64,000 bases of DNA from Romanomermis culicivorax (Eukaryota; Nematoda; Enoplea; Mermithida; Mermithidae). The translations under genes and the position numbers were made by a program. The notes below the pieces were generated by a model. It had not been told where the DNA came from. It ran no database searches and worked only from the letters and a program-made list of their open reading frames with translations. Position 1 is the first letter of the stretch, and each line of letters starts with the position of its first letter. This document shows positions 27,704 to 41,150 of the stretch, piece after piece. The stretch covers positions 62,001 through 126,000 of the forward strand of contig CAWUHX010000071.1 of NCBI GenBank assembly GCA_963922205.1, read 5' to 3'.

Positions 27704-30700
27704 ATTCCCCATGACTTCATCAAAATCATCATGCTGGTAGTAGGTCAAAGATATCATCAAATCGTTTTTCATATTTATTGCTTTGACGATATTGGATGGT
27801 TCAATAGCCAGCTCGAAAAATTCTTTAGGGTTGTTTAGAATAACAGTCTTATCCATGTTGTTTCATTGACCAAACTAAAAAAAATAAATAAGTAAAATAA
27901 ATACAAAATTATTATGCAAAACTACCTTTCCCCAGAATGAATTTAACATTAATTTAGCCAAAGCTCTCTTTCCAGGATTTTTCGAAATTTTTGAAGGACC
28001 CAGTGATATCTTTTCTCGGTTGTAGACTTCCATCTCATATTCATGTTTTTGCTCATCCGTCTGAGCTCTAGTGGGGTAACCTTCACTCTCCTATAAAAAT
28101 TACAGTCCAATTCTGTCACATTTACATTATATAAAACTCACTAGTTTCATTCTCATAAAAGTGTTGACGTATTGAGTGAATAAGCCACCATCAGGGTTTT
28201 TGGTTGGATGATATTGCTCAATATTATCGTAATGCCAAACTTCAAAAATCTTGAGGATCTAAAACAAAAAATAAATGAATAATATACATAGGAAAGATGA
28301 ACCACTACAGTAACAATATACCTTATATTCTTTTTCTAGCCCTTTGTATAATTCTATTTTAACCCATGTACCATCTAATGCTCGATCTTGGTCATCATGC
28401 TCACATCTGGTCTTTTGTGAATCATGGGTGCAAGTTTTGCATAAAGGGAACAGCAATTTACCACCATGTCGATATGGTAGAACAGGGTGTAAGAGTTTGT
28501 GAGGTGGTAAAACTGTACATTTGATCAATCCCTCATAAGGTTGAGAAGTTGAGCTGACCTCTTCAAACTCTTCAGTCAGGATTTTTGGATGACCTGTGGG
28601 ATATTTCCCATATTTGTTGACAAATGGATACAAACTGCACACATCAACATAATTGATCCTTTCTGCAGGTGTTCCATCTTCATTGTACTTAACTTTGAGA
28701 TACAATTTTACAGCATTTGTCTGCCCTCTGAAGAAAGCTGGAAACAAAAACAAATTAGAGATTTCATAAAAATAATACTCAAATTATTTACCATCACGAG
28801 GGTTGATTGGTTCAATCAATTCAATCTTGTTAAAAAATTCCTTCATTTCTGGATTGCTGTGCAGCTGTTTAAGTAAATCGCATTCCCACATTTCGACAAC
28901 AGTATACCCTTGAGTTTCAAGCTCCATTTTTCGTTTGAAAGTGCGCTCATAGGCATCTGAGGCTTTGTAAACCCATCAGCAGTCAATTGATGCCTATCTT
29001 TCATGCATTTTGGACGCCCATGCCAGTAGCATCCATTAAATTCATATATTGTTTTGCCTATAACATCACAATATGTATTTTAAAATATATAAGGTTAAGC
29101 ATCGTACCTGAAATTCCATCAACCTTATATTGACCAATTTGGACCTCACCACCATTGAATTTATGGCGGATGTATAAATTGTCATGGCTATGCGAGTACC
29201 ATTTCAACCACTTGAGGGCGATTATTGATTGTCTCTCGCTTTTTCCATAACCCTTGTATGGTATGATGCCTATGGTATCTGGCTTGAGGAAAAGACGACG
29301 GAAAACCAAGTTGCAGGCACTAGCAATGGTTATCGATTTTTCAGATGGGTCAACATTGGTTTCTTCCATAAAAATATCCCAAAATTTCATGCAGCATTGT
29401 CGTAAAACTTGCACATCACTACGACAGTAATTGAGTAACTCCTCATCAAAATTAAATTCACACCTCTAAACAAACACTCAATTCTGAATGCAAAACTTTT
29501 TATACTTTTTTACCAACTTACTGTTTCAATCTTTCCATTATACCATTCCAAAAATGTAGCACGTACTGCTGGTTTCATAGCATTGTAACCGTACATGTCT
29601 GGCGAAGGATAGGGTCCAATATATCCATAATTTTCCTTTCTGTTGAAGAAATGAGGAAAATAGCCCTTGCATAATTCATTGATTCCAAAAGTTTTTGGTA
29701 AAGACGCCAAAGGCATTGGAAGAAAATTCAAAGAATCAATAAACTTTATTGATCCAATTTTGATGCACATCAGTTCCAATCCTGAAAGCAATGCCTTAAG
29801 AAAAAACTAGAAACAAAAAATTAGAGCATTTACCTTTATTAACAATATCAACTTTGTGATGGCCTTTATGATACAAGAATTGCATGATGAATTGACCATC
29901 AAAACCTCGAGAGTTGTGGGCAATGGCAATAACATTTCTCATACCTTTACCAAAAATGTATGCACAAAAATTGTCTAAACAATTGGAGCCATTGAAAATT
30001 TGTTCACGATCACCACAAAGGTTACAGTGATCAATGTCACTATGACGACACTGGTCGCAAACTGTGTGTGAAACACACATGTTTGGTTCATGCTCCACAA
30101 TATCACCCTGGTCTGTTTGTTGCAAAACTTTTTCCTGTGTTGTCTCGAAATCCTAAAAAACAAAGCGAGTTGGTAGTTGTAGTTTATCAATAGAGGACTC
30201 AACTTCTGATACATCATCATTTGTAACCTCTATTTCATTTTCCTCATTCACTTCTGGCTGCATATAGCACTGATGGTCTGAAAATAAAAATCCTCATACT
30301 TTGAAATTTGATTTTTTTATTAGCTAATCAAAAATTAATTACATACCTTTTTCAAATACTTCTTTTTTGCACACTTTGCATTCAAAGTAGCCACACTTGT
30401 GCTCTTTCAAGTGAGCTCGCTGATACAAGGTGTCACACTTTTCACATGCCTTAATGCAATCGCAAATAGATGTCCCTGTTTTCTGACGCTTTGAGTTGTT
30501 TTCACCTTTTGGTATGAAGGGTTTCTTGTGGCGATTGAAACAAGTATCACTCTTGAAATATCGATTACAATCTTTGCATTTTCGGCTGTAAAACTGAGAG
30601 CAAGGTGGGCTGTTATAACACAGAGGGCAAATGCTTTTGCAGCGATGGTTCCCTTTATTGTTGTATGCTATGTCGCAATGAGGACAAAAGTAGCCGCGGT

Positions 30701-31834
30701 CAAAAAAAGCTGGCATTTTTGTAATAACTGAATAGTGATTGTTGTGGTGGTAAATATTCAGAATATAGGTTGCAGGAGGACCTTAAAAATTAAAATTATA
30801 CATTATACTATGATGATGCAAAATGTGAAAAACTTGCCTTTGTATAACAAATCTTTATATCGCTCTTTACTAAACACTTTAATTTGGTAGCCGGGCATAA
30901 TCGCCTGAAATTTTGGCCACTCCTTGAACCCACATGGCCCTTGATGGTTAGCTAAACCTGCTTGGGTCATCAATTCTTTAGCAACTTTTGTTTGCAATAC
31001 ATTTCTCTTATTAGACTTTCGAATATTTTCCCATTTGTGCAAGGGTTTTGAATCATCTTTATGGACATATGCTCTAGCAACAGCTAGAGCTCTAGCAAAG
31101 CATAAATCATCAGTGTTGTTGATTTGAATAATGCACTGCTTTTTCTCTAGAAAGTCATTATGCATCATGTACTGATGTGCATTGTGAAGACCTTAAAAGT
31201 TTTACAAGATTGCAAAAACAAAAACAAGAAAATACACAAATATACCTGATCCTTGAGGTGGTGTTACAGTAACCAAACGAATAGATGCCTCATGATTATC
31301 AATTTGGATCTGCTCATTGGACTGCAAAACAGCATTGATAGTGTTCAGGACCAAATCGCCAGTCAAAGCATGCTTGGGTCGAAATGGTATCAAGATTTGT
31401 CCACTCTTAAGGTCTGGATGACCAAATGAAAACCCCATTAAAGCATTTTCATCCACACCATTTGATACACGGTCAATAATTCGCTGGAATATAGGCACCA
31501 TTTGCTCATTCAAATTATTCAGCTGGTTTAAATTTCTGAACTGTAAGGAGTAATTACGTCCTTCGGTATTGAATCGACAAACACTAACAATATTGGGTTT
31601 GGATAATTCGAAAAATTGATCAGGATCAAGACCATCTTCTTGCTGGCTAATACCTTCCTGAATGTCCTGATTATCTGGATCACTGTAGTTGTCTGTTTCA
31701 TTTTCAATATCGGAATAATCACTTTTGTTTGACCTGATGTTCTCATCAACCATTGAGTGCTCTTCATCAGAGCTAATGTATTCATAAACTGGCCCTTCTT
31801 CATCAGAGCTAATATCTTCATCGATTGGATTCAT
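27698..31834 (-). pseudogene. Polinton 2 DNA polymerase B, 5' part, multi-exon and decayed
   Basis: Minus-strand exons homologous to the Polinton 3 polymerase: about 31834-31246 (acidic N-terminus, then DPDQFFELSKPN domain), 31171-30803 (DDLCFARALAVARA), 30783-30346 (Cys/His-rich fingers), 30280-29835 (exonuclease motif DFETTQE), 29791-29520, 29465-29105, 29055-28790 (FNGCYWHGRPKC), 28740-28315 (DYVDVCSLYPF equivalent, motif A), 28260-28140, 28089-27928 (LMLNSFWGK, motif B) and 27870-27698. Lesions: TAG at 30156-30154 inside exonuclease motif I, one-base frameshift near 28974, TGA at 27865-27863, motif C change in the 3' piece, and Polinton 1 insertion. Most introns are about 50-60 bases; the exon ending near 30834 uses a GC donor. 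Intron positions mostly agree with Polinton 3, with an extra one near 31172-31246. Confidence 0.9.
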
Positions 31835-32405
31835 TGTTGTATGAACTAAAACATGGAGTAGTTCAGATTCAGATTTTTTGTTTTCAAAATAATTTTGATT
31901 ACTAGTAGAGTTGATAGTATTTGCTTATGGTGGATAATTGAGACATATGATTTCTATGAGCTGTAAACTACTAAGGAGTAACTACACAAAACGACTGTAT
32001 AGCAAAGTAACAAAAGCATAAGACTGAACAAAATACTGCAAGACACTATGATCACCTTTATTGCGCAATAGCAAAATGCTAGAATGTTCTAGAAGGATTG
32101 ACTCAGGTCACGTGCCTACTGAGAATGGGATTCATGTTGACATGTTGTATAAGCACAAACAGAATGTACCATATCACTTATTGCTTTACATATAAAGAAT
32201 GCCGAAAATTGGGATTCAGTAAATTACATTTAATACACTTTTTGGAGGTAAGCCAAAATTTTGAATCTTTTTTTTTACCAACGAATTGCGCAATCTTTTC
32301 CTTCTGGATATGTCTGCATCTGGTCATTCTTGTCATTATCCAAATTTTTGCTACGATTGAACAGTTGTGTTTTATAAGTCTCTCTCTCTCTCTCTCGTCT
32401 TTCAA
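31835..32405. other. divergent spacer between two polymerase-related genes
   Basis: About 570 bases between the 5' end of the Polinton 2 polymerase and the plus-strand N-terminal-domain gene. It has a CT dinucleotide run at 32381-32399. No terminal repeat of Polinton 2 is recognisable. The upstream part of the open frame that begins at 32098 has no similarity to the domain and is probably untranslated or intronic. Confidence 0.45.
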
Positions 32406-32854
32406 AAATGGATCAGTATTTGAATGGAAAAATGAATGTGATGACCATCAAGAAAGCAGCCATGTTAATGTTGAGTCAATTGATCAATACTATGAACTGG
32501 ATGAGCCAAAAATTGTTCACTCAAAGAAATTTCGAACATATTGGAAACATTACGGAATTTGCTTCATAAATTTTAATGATGTGGTTGAGCCGAAACAAAA
32601 GATTCATGAAATTATTGGACACATAATTGACCAGTTTCTTGAAAAAATTCCGACTGACTCGATTATTGGTGCAGAATTTTTACATCCACGTGTTGATGCA
32701 CCCCTTTCCACAATATTACGCTTCAATGGGTATACCATAAAAGAACAAATGGTGTTTGAAATTCGAAAAGCCTTGACAAAGATTGGAGTAGATGACTTTA
32801 CTAGAGACGCTTCACAGTAATTGTGAACCCTCATGTTGGTGAATATCAAATATG
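32406..32854 (+). pseudogene. stand-alone copy of the Polinton polymerase N-terminal domain
   Basis: From about 32480 the plus strand encodes IDQYYELDEPKIVHSKKFRT, then a stretch ending IIGAEFLHPRVDAPLSTILRF and MVFEIRKALTKIGVDD. This aligns along its length with the domain after the acidic leader in the Polinton 2 and 3 polymerases (DPDQFFELSKPN; DPTQFYHLGQPF; GAVYFHPNLDEPIYVHFRPA). The conserved TVIVNP segment that should follow lies one frame off, so there is a frameshift near 32805 before a stop at 32852-32854; in the unshifted frame the stop is 32818-32820. It has no exonuclease or polymerase part. The start codon is uncertain. It may be a diverged paralogous gene of Polinton 2 or an arm duplication; function is unknown. 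Confidence 0.7.
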
Positions 32855-34827
32855 AACTTTATGATAATCAATTTTAAATTTTGGAACACATTTTTCATTT
32901 TTGTCAATACTTGCATGTTTTATACTTGTCATTTTTAAATCATGTATACTTTTTATATAATGATAGAATAAAAACAAAAACAAAAAAAAAATTTTTTTTG
33001 AATTTCTGAATTTTGTTCAAAGGCATTAAGATTGGTATGAAAACATGAATATATATCTGAACATGTTACATTTTAGTACCATTCATAGACTGTAATGTTA
33101 CTTCTATACTACATTATGACACAAAAGTTGAAGAGTTCATGGATGAAATTTAACTAGTGTGTTGTGAATCCTTTCATACAACATAATGGAAACTGATAAT
33201 TTGATACCTTTACTTACTACATAGGCGTGATCTTGATAACTAAAGCAATAAGTTGAGATTTGGGGAGTAATAGCTTGACCATGAATATAAAGTCTATAAT
33301 ATTTCTCGAGAAGTGTCCTGAAAGATCACCTGATCTTTGTATTGGTGATGTATGCAATCAACAAATGCTTCCTCAACTAACATCACTGACTTTCAAGTAC
33401 TTATCTTTTGTCATTTGCATTTAAAGTGTAATTTGACAAACTGGAGCATAAATGTTTCAAACCCTCAACATAACAAGAGGAGATTTACGTACACAAATCC
33501 ATTTCATTTGAAGTGTGACGTTTGCATTTTGATCAGTAGCACTTAGCTCAAAACTGATTTTTTTTTGTTTTACGATGACATCATCTAATGGGCAGCATAC
33601 ATTAAAAATTATGTCTCATTCTGTGCTACTCTGGTGCTTCTAATATTATTTGTCATGTTGATTCAATGTTGAGCAGTATAGAAAAAATCATTAGAGTGCA
33701 AATTTAAATATGAGAAACGTCAATCAAAATGGAGTAGTCGATATTATATGCTATGAAAATTATACTTTATCAATTGACAATAAAAAATTTTTAATGTGGA
33801 TCCTAAGCATAATGCTACCGAAAACTATTTTCTTTATGCTATAAGAAATTTATGTATGTTGATAGTTAACTTTCTGTGACTCAACTATTCTCAATTTTTG
33901 TCATGCAAAACATTTGGTAGCAAGCCTGCCTACTGTTTGGTAGCCATTGAAACTTTGTTCTGGCTTCCCACTGCCACTACACCAGCGTTCATTGATCAAA
34001 TCCATCTGTCATTTTGATGTACTAAATAGTAGTTTATGTGCCTCATTCAGGCATAAACATGATCAAATCATTGGAAGAAATATTTGAACAAGCTTCTACC
34101 ATATTACACGACACATATGTGGAGTTTGCAAAAAAAAATTCAAATTTGAGCATGAGCATGTGTTTATTTAACAATGATGAGACATGATATCACTACAGGA
34201 CGTACGATATTAAATTATAGACAAATAGACACCATGTATCATGATTAATTTCGTTTAGTAAAAAACCTACTAAAATATTTTTATCATTTTTACACAAAGT
34301 CCCGAAGAGGTCAAATTTGCATTCGCTTATTACTTAGTATTAGTAAACTCATTTTTCAAGTTTAACACACTATACCGTTTGAAAGATCGTAAATAAAAAG
34401 AATTTTTCAAAGTATTTCAGACGCCGATATTTTTGGTTGATTTTGCATTATGAATATTTTTTCTCTAATAAAATAATACTAATAAACATTTTTATACTCT
34501 GTTAGATTTGATGTCTTGCTTGGTATCACATTGTTGTCATTTTAAATCCTCACAAAATGAGATCTTTTCTTCTACAAGAAAACATTCAGCACAGATGGAT
34601 ATTATAGTGACCACCTCTTGTGTTTGTGTATATGTCAGTACGACCATAATACCATAAATAAAGACGAAAGACAAAGAAAGAGTAATGCACCCATAGGGTC
34701 CTTTGTTGTATAACATACAAAAATGAAAGATGTGCCTCACGAGTCTTCAGGTTTCTTTTTTTTCCGTAGATGTGTTGATAAACGGACCATTGACCCTTAT
34801 ATGGACGTTATTTTGCAATGAAGCATT
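32855..34827. other. non-coding AT-rich stretch
   Basis: No frame longer than about 67 codons has any recognisable domain, and I see no RNA gene. An A-rich tract with AAAAACAAAAAC near 32967-32990 could be the end of a retroposed or polyadenylated copy. Nothing else can be supported. Confidence 0.45.
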
Positions 34828-34837
34828 CATAGACTAG

Positions 34838-35952
34838 GATTGGGTAGCAGATCCGCTACCTACTGCACATCCGCTACCTAGTGCACATCCGCTACCTAGT
34901 GCACGACCGCTACCTAGTGCACATCCGCTACCATAGTCAGATCCGCTACTAGACAGCAAAAAATGTGAAAAAAGTTTTTCTATTGTTTTCATAAGGGTTT
35001 TCCGAAGACAAAAGAATAAAAGAAAATGGAATACGGTAGGCGTTCTGCGTGGTAAAAAATATTTTTTTTGCCAATTTTATGGAACCGCGAGAATGGTTAA
35101 AAAACGTAATACTACAGGGAGTCTACCTAAAGATAAGTCACTAATGAGTAAAGATACGTAATAAAATCATAAAAATGTCCACGCAGCCACATTCTAATGC
35201 GTGAAAAATTCTTATTTACATAACAAAGTGACCACACAAGCACCTCGAGTGACAGAACAATCAGTCTAGACGGACGTTTTTCATTCTTTACCTGTACCAA
35301 CCGGCAATCTGGGTGATGAAAATATCGTTTTTGTTTTGTTTTTTAATTTTTTTCAAATACTTTTTTAAATTATTTTCAAATATTTTATCATCATTTTGAG
35401 TTTAAAATTAAAAAAAAACTATTGTTGAATATACCTCCCGAGTAGACCAAGGACTGAATATTTTCAGCAAACTTGGATCCGTGGCAATTATCCCATTTCT
35501 ATCGAAAATTATTGGGTTAACCCTGGGTTTATAACAACAAACCACTGCATCTCACCGGGGTCCGTGGCACGCATTTGGCGGAACACAATTTCTTACATTT
35601 ACTTCTGAAAATACGGGGCAAATTGAAAATTTTGAGTCGCATCGGTTGCAACCGCATATTTCCCAATTTTTACCGAATGAAATTTTAAATTTTCACGAAA
35701 CATGCGCCATCTAATTGGTAAAAAAATTAAATGATAGTAATTTGTAAATGTATACTGTACATTCTTCCATAATGAAATCCTGCCTAGGTCATTCAACGCA
35801 AAAAGTAAGCGTAACATGTTACTTATATACCTCAGCAGAAAGTAGCGGATGTGCACTAGGTAGCGGATCTGACTATGGTAGCGGATGTGCACTAGGTAGC
35901 GGTTGTGCACTAGGTAGCGGATGTGCACTAGGTAGCGGATCTGGCACCGACC
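34838..35952. mobile_element. foldback / MULE-like DNA transposon, non-autonomous
   Basis: Both ends carry arrays of a 22-base unit (GATCCGCTACCTAGTGCACA): about five copies at 34848-34950 and five inverted copies at 35842-35942. The flanks share CATAGACTAG (34828-34837 and 35953-35962), a 9-10 bp target duplication typical of Mutator-like elements. The 1.1-kb interior has no recognisable transposase. The alternating units explain the repetitive GSGCALGSG-type translation on one strand. Confidence 0.75.
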
Positions 35953-35962
35953 CATAGACTAG

Positions 35963-36589
35963 ACAAGCATAAATTTTTTTCTTTTTTTTATACATTGAGT
36001 AAATTGTCAAAAGGTATTGTGACAAGGAAGACCTCCAAAATGTGGCAAAGTGAGAAAAAAGAAAAAATTTGGCGAGCAATACCCAAAAAGATGCATTTGG
36101 TGTATTTTAGAATGTCAAAATCTGAAAATTTTCAGGTGTATCATGGTGGTTTTAGCCTAAAAAAGGTATTTATATAAAAATCTAGGACCTGGCATTTATG
36201 AGTGTAGTACCGATACTCAATTAGCAAAATTTATCAGCCTTTTCTACACATAAAGGTTTTCGGGGGGTCTTAAATCAGAAAACATCAAAAAAATTTTATG
36301 GTACTTAGTGCCAGACGGATTCATCCAATGTTTTTTTCCCCATCATACTTTTTATTATGAAATTTTTATGAAAAAAGAAGAACATTTTGGAAGTTCAACA
36401 TAAACTGAACTTGGCGCGTCTTAGAAATTCAAAATTGGATCTTTGACAACTTTTTTCCAGCTATACCTTTAATTATAAATCCCAGCTATAATTGTTTTGG
36501 AAATCGTAAAAGTAATTTTCAGCCATTTTAAATTTTGACACATTGTTTTTCAAAATTAGCGAAAGTATACATATATTTTTTAATTTTGT
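35963..36589. other. non-coding stretch, nothing recognised
   Basis: AT-rich sequence between the foldback element and the satellite region. No gene, RNA or repeat can be supported. Confidence 0.4.
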
Positions 36590-37240
36590 AATATGATAAA
36601 AATATGGGTAGTACTAAAACCCGGATCATGGTCACGGATCCGGATCCGGATCGGGTGTCTAAAACCCGGATCACCACGGATCGGCGGATCGGCGGATCGG
36701 GGGTTTGGCTCGCCAAACCATGTTTTTAGGTGTCTAAAACCCGGATTATCACGGATCACGGCGGATCAGTCCGGTGATCCGGATCCGTGGAAAATTCGTC
36801 TAAAACCCGGATTTTCATCACGGATCACCCCCCACGGATCGGGTTTGTATGTATAAATTTTTGATCGGGAACCCGAATTTTTGATCCGGATCATGATTTT
36901 TTGATCCGGATCAAAATTTTTGATCCAGATCAAAATTTTTTGATCTAGATCAAAATTTTTCGAATTTTTTCGTCGTGATGAGTATATTCACGTCACATGA
37001 TCAGAATTTGATCCAGATCAATATTTTTGATCCGGATCAAATTTTTTTTTCCAATTTTCACCTAGAGTAAAATTTTTCGTATTTTAACGTCGTGATGAGT
37101 AAATTAACGTCACATCATCATATTTTGATCCGGATCAAAATTTTGATCCGGATCAAAATTTTTTTTTCAAATTTTCACCTAGAGTAAAATTTTTCGTATT
37201 TTACCGTCGTGATGAGTAAATTAACGTCACATAATGATAC
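36590..37240. repeat. GGATCCGGATC-rich repeat block
   Basis: Dense copies of AAAACCCGGATCACGGATC (36613-36840), then repeated TTGATCCGGATCAAAATTTT (36860-37170) with GTCGTGATGAGTA interspersed at about 36973, 37091 and 37206. GTCTAAAACCCGGAT also occurs in the array at 42240-43380, linking the two blocks. No coding function. Confidence 0.7.
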
Positions 37241-40200
37241 CGATCGAATTAGTAAAGAGTAAAATTAGAAAATTAACCTAGAGTAAAATTTTTCAGAAAA
37301 GAAAATTGTAAAACGATTGAACCACAACCGTGAATCATCCCGAGCAACTTCTATAAGATGTTGAACATCTGATAGAACGGTTGTTAAGCCATTAATATTG
37401 ACCTCTCGCTTAGTAATTGGATTGAAATTGGATCCATACGGATCTTTAGTCGGTTGGTTCAATTACATGAAGAAGTCTCTTTTGCAGGTGTATATAAAGA
37501 AGAGAAAAGCATTGAAACATCACGTCGACGGGATGATATAGAATAAATGCATGTTTATTAGGATTTTTTTCATTGCAATTATTTGTACGGATCTGGATCC
37601 GTGTATAATGTTAGTTGAGCAACGGTTAAAAATTTTTGTTTTCAAATTTTCACCTAGAGTAAAATTTTTGGTATGTTAACGTCGTGATGAGTAAATTAAC
37701 TTCACATCATCATATTTTGATCCGGATCACGACTTTTGATCCGGATCAAAATTTTTTTTCTTCAAATTTTCACTTAGAGTAAAATTTTTCGTATTTTACC
37801 GTCGTTAAGAGTAAATTAACATCACTTAATCAGATTTCTATCCATCACATAAACAGATTTTGATGTGGATCAATATTTCATCAAAATTTTTTTCAAATTT
37901 CCACCTAGGGTTAAAGATTTTCGATGTTTGACGAATGTAAATTTTTTGTATTTTGAATTCGAATAAAATAAAAAACAGTTTTTGAATAAAATAAAAAACG
38001 ATTGAACCAACCGTTTAGTGATGTTGTTCTAAATTTGACGATTCTTCAAAATGCAACATCTGATAGAGCAGTTGTTGAACCATTCAGTGGTTATGTTGTT
38101 CCGTAATGACGGCACATTCTGCACGGATCCCTACGGGATTCAGATCCCGACGGGATCATTATTCGGTTGGTTCAATTACATAACTAAGTCAATTTTGCAA
38201 ATGTATATAAAGAAGAGAAAAGCATTGAAACATCACGTCTACGGGATAACACAGAATAAATGCATGTGTATTAGTAGTGTTTTTATTGGTTTAGTAGGCT
38301 TTTTTATAATAAATGCATGTGTATTAGGATTATTTTTATTGCAATTATGTGTACGGACCTGGATCACTATTTTTGATCAGGTTTGGATAAATATTAAAAA
38401 TATTTTGAAAAAGAAAATTTAGTAAAACTATTGAACAACAGTGAAGTGAATTTCCGACTCCACTCAGCATCTGATAGAACAGTAGTTAAGCCATTTCCTG
38501 TTTTGTAGTTCGATTAAAATTGGATCCCTACGGGATTATTATTCGGTTGTTCAATTACATAACGAAGTCACATTTGCAGGTGTATATAAAGAAGAGAAAA
38601 GCATTGAAACATCACGTCGACGGGATGACAGAGAATAAATGCATGTGTATTTATTCTGTATAACCGGTTTTACATAGAATAAATTGTATTAGTATTCTTT
38701 TTATTGCAATTTTGTGTACTTATCTGGATCCGTGTATAATGCTAGTTGAGCAAACATTAATCACTTATTCCAAATGTTTACCCAGCCATGTTTTCCCAGC
38801 CATATATGTTTACCCAGCCTTATATGTTTAGGCAGAAAATTTTTTTACGAATCAGGATCCGTGGAGTGGTTTATTTAAATTTTGTGTACGGATCTGTATC
38901 GTTACATGTGAATACGTAAAGTATTTTTATTCGTTAGCCATTTATTGTGCTTTATTATGCAATCAAGAGTCGGCATAGTTTTCTGGGCATTAAGTAAAGT
39001 AACAGGTTAGTTATTGGTTCCATGACTTTACATATATTTGTGTATAAAAAATTTAGGAGAAAATGTATTTGAATTTGTATTATGTTAAACTGCACCTAGG
39101 TTTGAAAAAAAAAGTTTACGGATCTGGATCCGTGTATATACTTTCTATATGTCTATGTTTAACTTAAAATGCAAAAGGATTGAACAACCTCAAGGTTCGG
39201 TATTGCCGAAATCGATAAAATAAATTTCGATAGAACAGTTGTTAATTCATCAATTAAGTTTTTGCCTTTCTGGTTTGTTCAAATCCTAATGAGCCCATAT
39301 TGGCACACATATATAAATTCGATGAAACTGTAGAAACATCAAATTGACGGGTTGATGCGAATTTTTAACGTGTGTTTTTAACGTTTAACGAATTTGGATT
39401 TGTTTTTATTTTGAAAAAAAAAAGTTTACGGATCTGGATCCGTGTATATACTTTCTATATGTCTATGTTTAACTTGAAACTTAAAAAGCCTGTTCTATTA
39501 AAAACTTAAAATGCAAAAGGATTGAACAACCTCAAGGTTCGATATTGCCGTAATCGATAAAATATATTTCGATAGAACAGTCGTTTAATCATCAATTAAG
39601 TTTTTGCCTTTCTGGTTTGTTCAAATCCTAATGAGCCCATATTGGCACACATATATAAATTCGATGAAACTGTAGAAACATCAAATTGACGGGTTGATTC
39701 GAATTTTTAACGTGTGTCTAAAACCACATCAAAAGTATGCAAGTGGAGTTACCAGATCAGTACATTTTGATCTGGCGCCATGTAAATATTTTTTATGAGC
39801 ATTCATGAATGGGTTTTGAGGATGTGCAACTTAAACTGCAAAAGGATTGACTAACCTCAAGGTTCCATAATTCCATAATCTATCAAGTAAAACTTGAATA
39901 GTAGAACAAGTAAACATCGATAGAACAGTCGTTAAGTCATCGATGTAGTCCTTTTTGGTTAATCAAATCCTAAGAGCCAATATTGGCATATGTATATAAA
40001 CATGAGGAAACTGTAGGAACATCAAATTGACGGGTTGGTGCGAATTTTTAACGTGTGTCTAAAACCACATCAAAAGTAGGCAAGTGGAGTCACCAGATCA
40101 GTACATTTTGATCTGGCGCCATGTAAATATTCAACTTCAACTGCAAAAGGATTGAATAACCTCAAGGTTCCGTAGTCGACGAAATAAATTTTGATAGAAC

Positions 40201-41150
40201 AGTCGTTAAGTCATCGATTATCCATAGTCCACGAAATAAACTTTGATAGAATAGTTGTTAAGTCATCGAATTTGTCCTTTTGGTTAATCAAATCCTAATG
40301 AGCCAATATTGGCATATGTATATAAACATGAGGAAACTGTAGGAACATCAAATTGACGGGTTGGCGCGAATTTTTAACGTGTGTCTAAAACCACATCAAA
40401 AGTAAGCAAGTGCAGTCACCAGATCGATACATTCTGTTGTCAATGCTGGAATACATTTGCAACCCGTCACTTTTATGTTTTATAAGAAAAGTTGAAAATA
40501 TATACTTCAACTGCTATTTTGTAGTTACGATAGAACAGTTGTTAAATCATTGATATAATGTTTAGCCTGTTCTATTTTTGTTTTTTTTTTAATAAAATGG
40601 TAATTCAAATGGAAAATATTTTTCCAATAATTCAAACATATTAAAAATGTAAAAAAATATAAAAGAGTGCTCTAACAACAGTTTAATTCTATTAATCTGC
40701 TGTTAAACCACGCATACAAAACTGATTCGAACTTTTTTATATATCGGTGTTTTTGTTTGAAACATAAAAACTACGGTTTGGAAGAGAAATAATGCATGTA
40801 GTCAGAAACCTCATAAAACGAGTTCGAATAGAGACGGATCATCTATTTTTCAATCAATCACAGGATTCCTGTTATGATTCAATTACCACATTTTATTTAC
40901 ATTTAAACAAACGACTATGTACAGTAAGAATAGCCTAAAAACCAAAAAAGATAAAAAAACCCAAATGGCAAAAAATAAAAGGGGTGCTCTAGCAACAGTT
41001 TAATTCTATTAATCTGTCGTTAGACCACTCATACCAAATTAATTCGGAATTTTGTATATATCGGTGTTTTGGTATGAAACATAAAAACTACGGGTTGGAA
41101 GAGAATTAATGCATTACGGATCATCTATTTTTCAGTCAATATCACTGGAT
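37241..41150 (+). repeat. array of about 11 diverged TATA-containing modules
   Basis: Each module has GATAGAACAGTTGTTAAG or a relative (about 37370, 38059, 38469, 39228, 39568, 39918, 40191, 40244, 40529; GCTGTTAAACCA forms at 40702 and 41003). About 100-130 bases later comes a TATATAAA-type box, and then GAAACATCA with GACGGG nearby. Spacing between modules is 230-700 bases. Early modules share GAAGAGAAAAGCATTGAAAC; later ones share GTCTAAAACCACATCAAAAG and AGATC-GTACATTTTGATCT. Nothing is translated. This may be a satellite built from a mobile-element arm downstream of the MULE-like gene. Confidence 0.65.

Noticed and set aside
32098-32405. Upstream extension of the 32.4-kb N-terminal-domain frame
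   Set aside because: The extra N-terminal residues resemble nothing in the polymerase homologues and include a CT-repeat translation.
37450-38600. Spliced-leader RNA gene idea for the GGTTCAATTACAT ... GCAG-GTGTAT segments
   Set aside because: The would-be leader differs between modules, whereas real spliced leaders are near-identical, and no Sm site was found at a fitting place.
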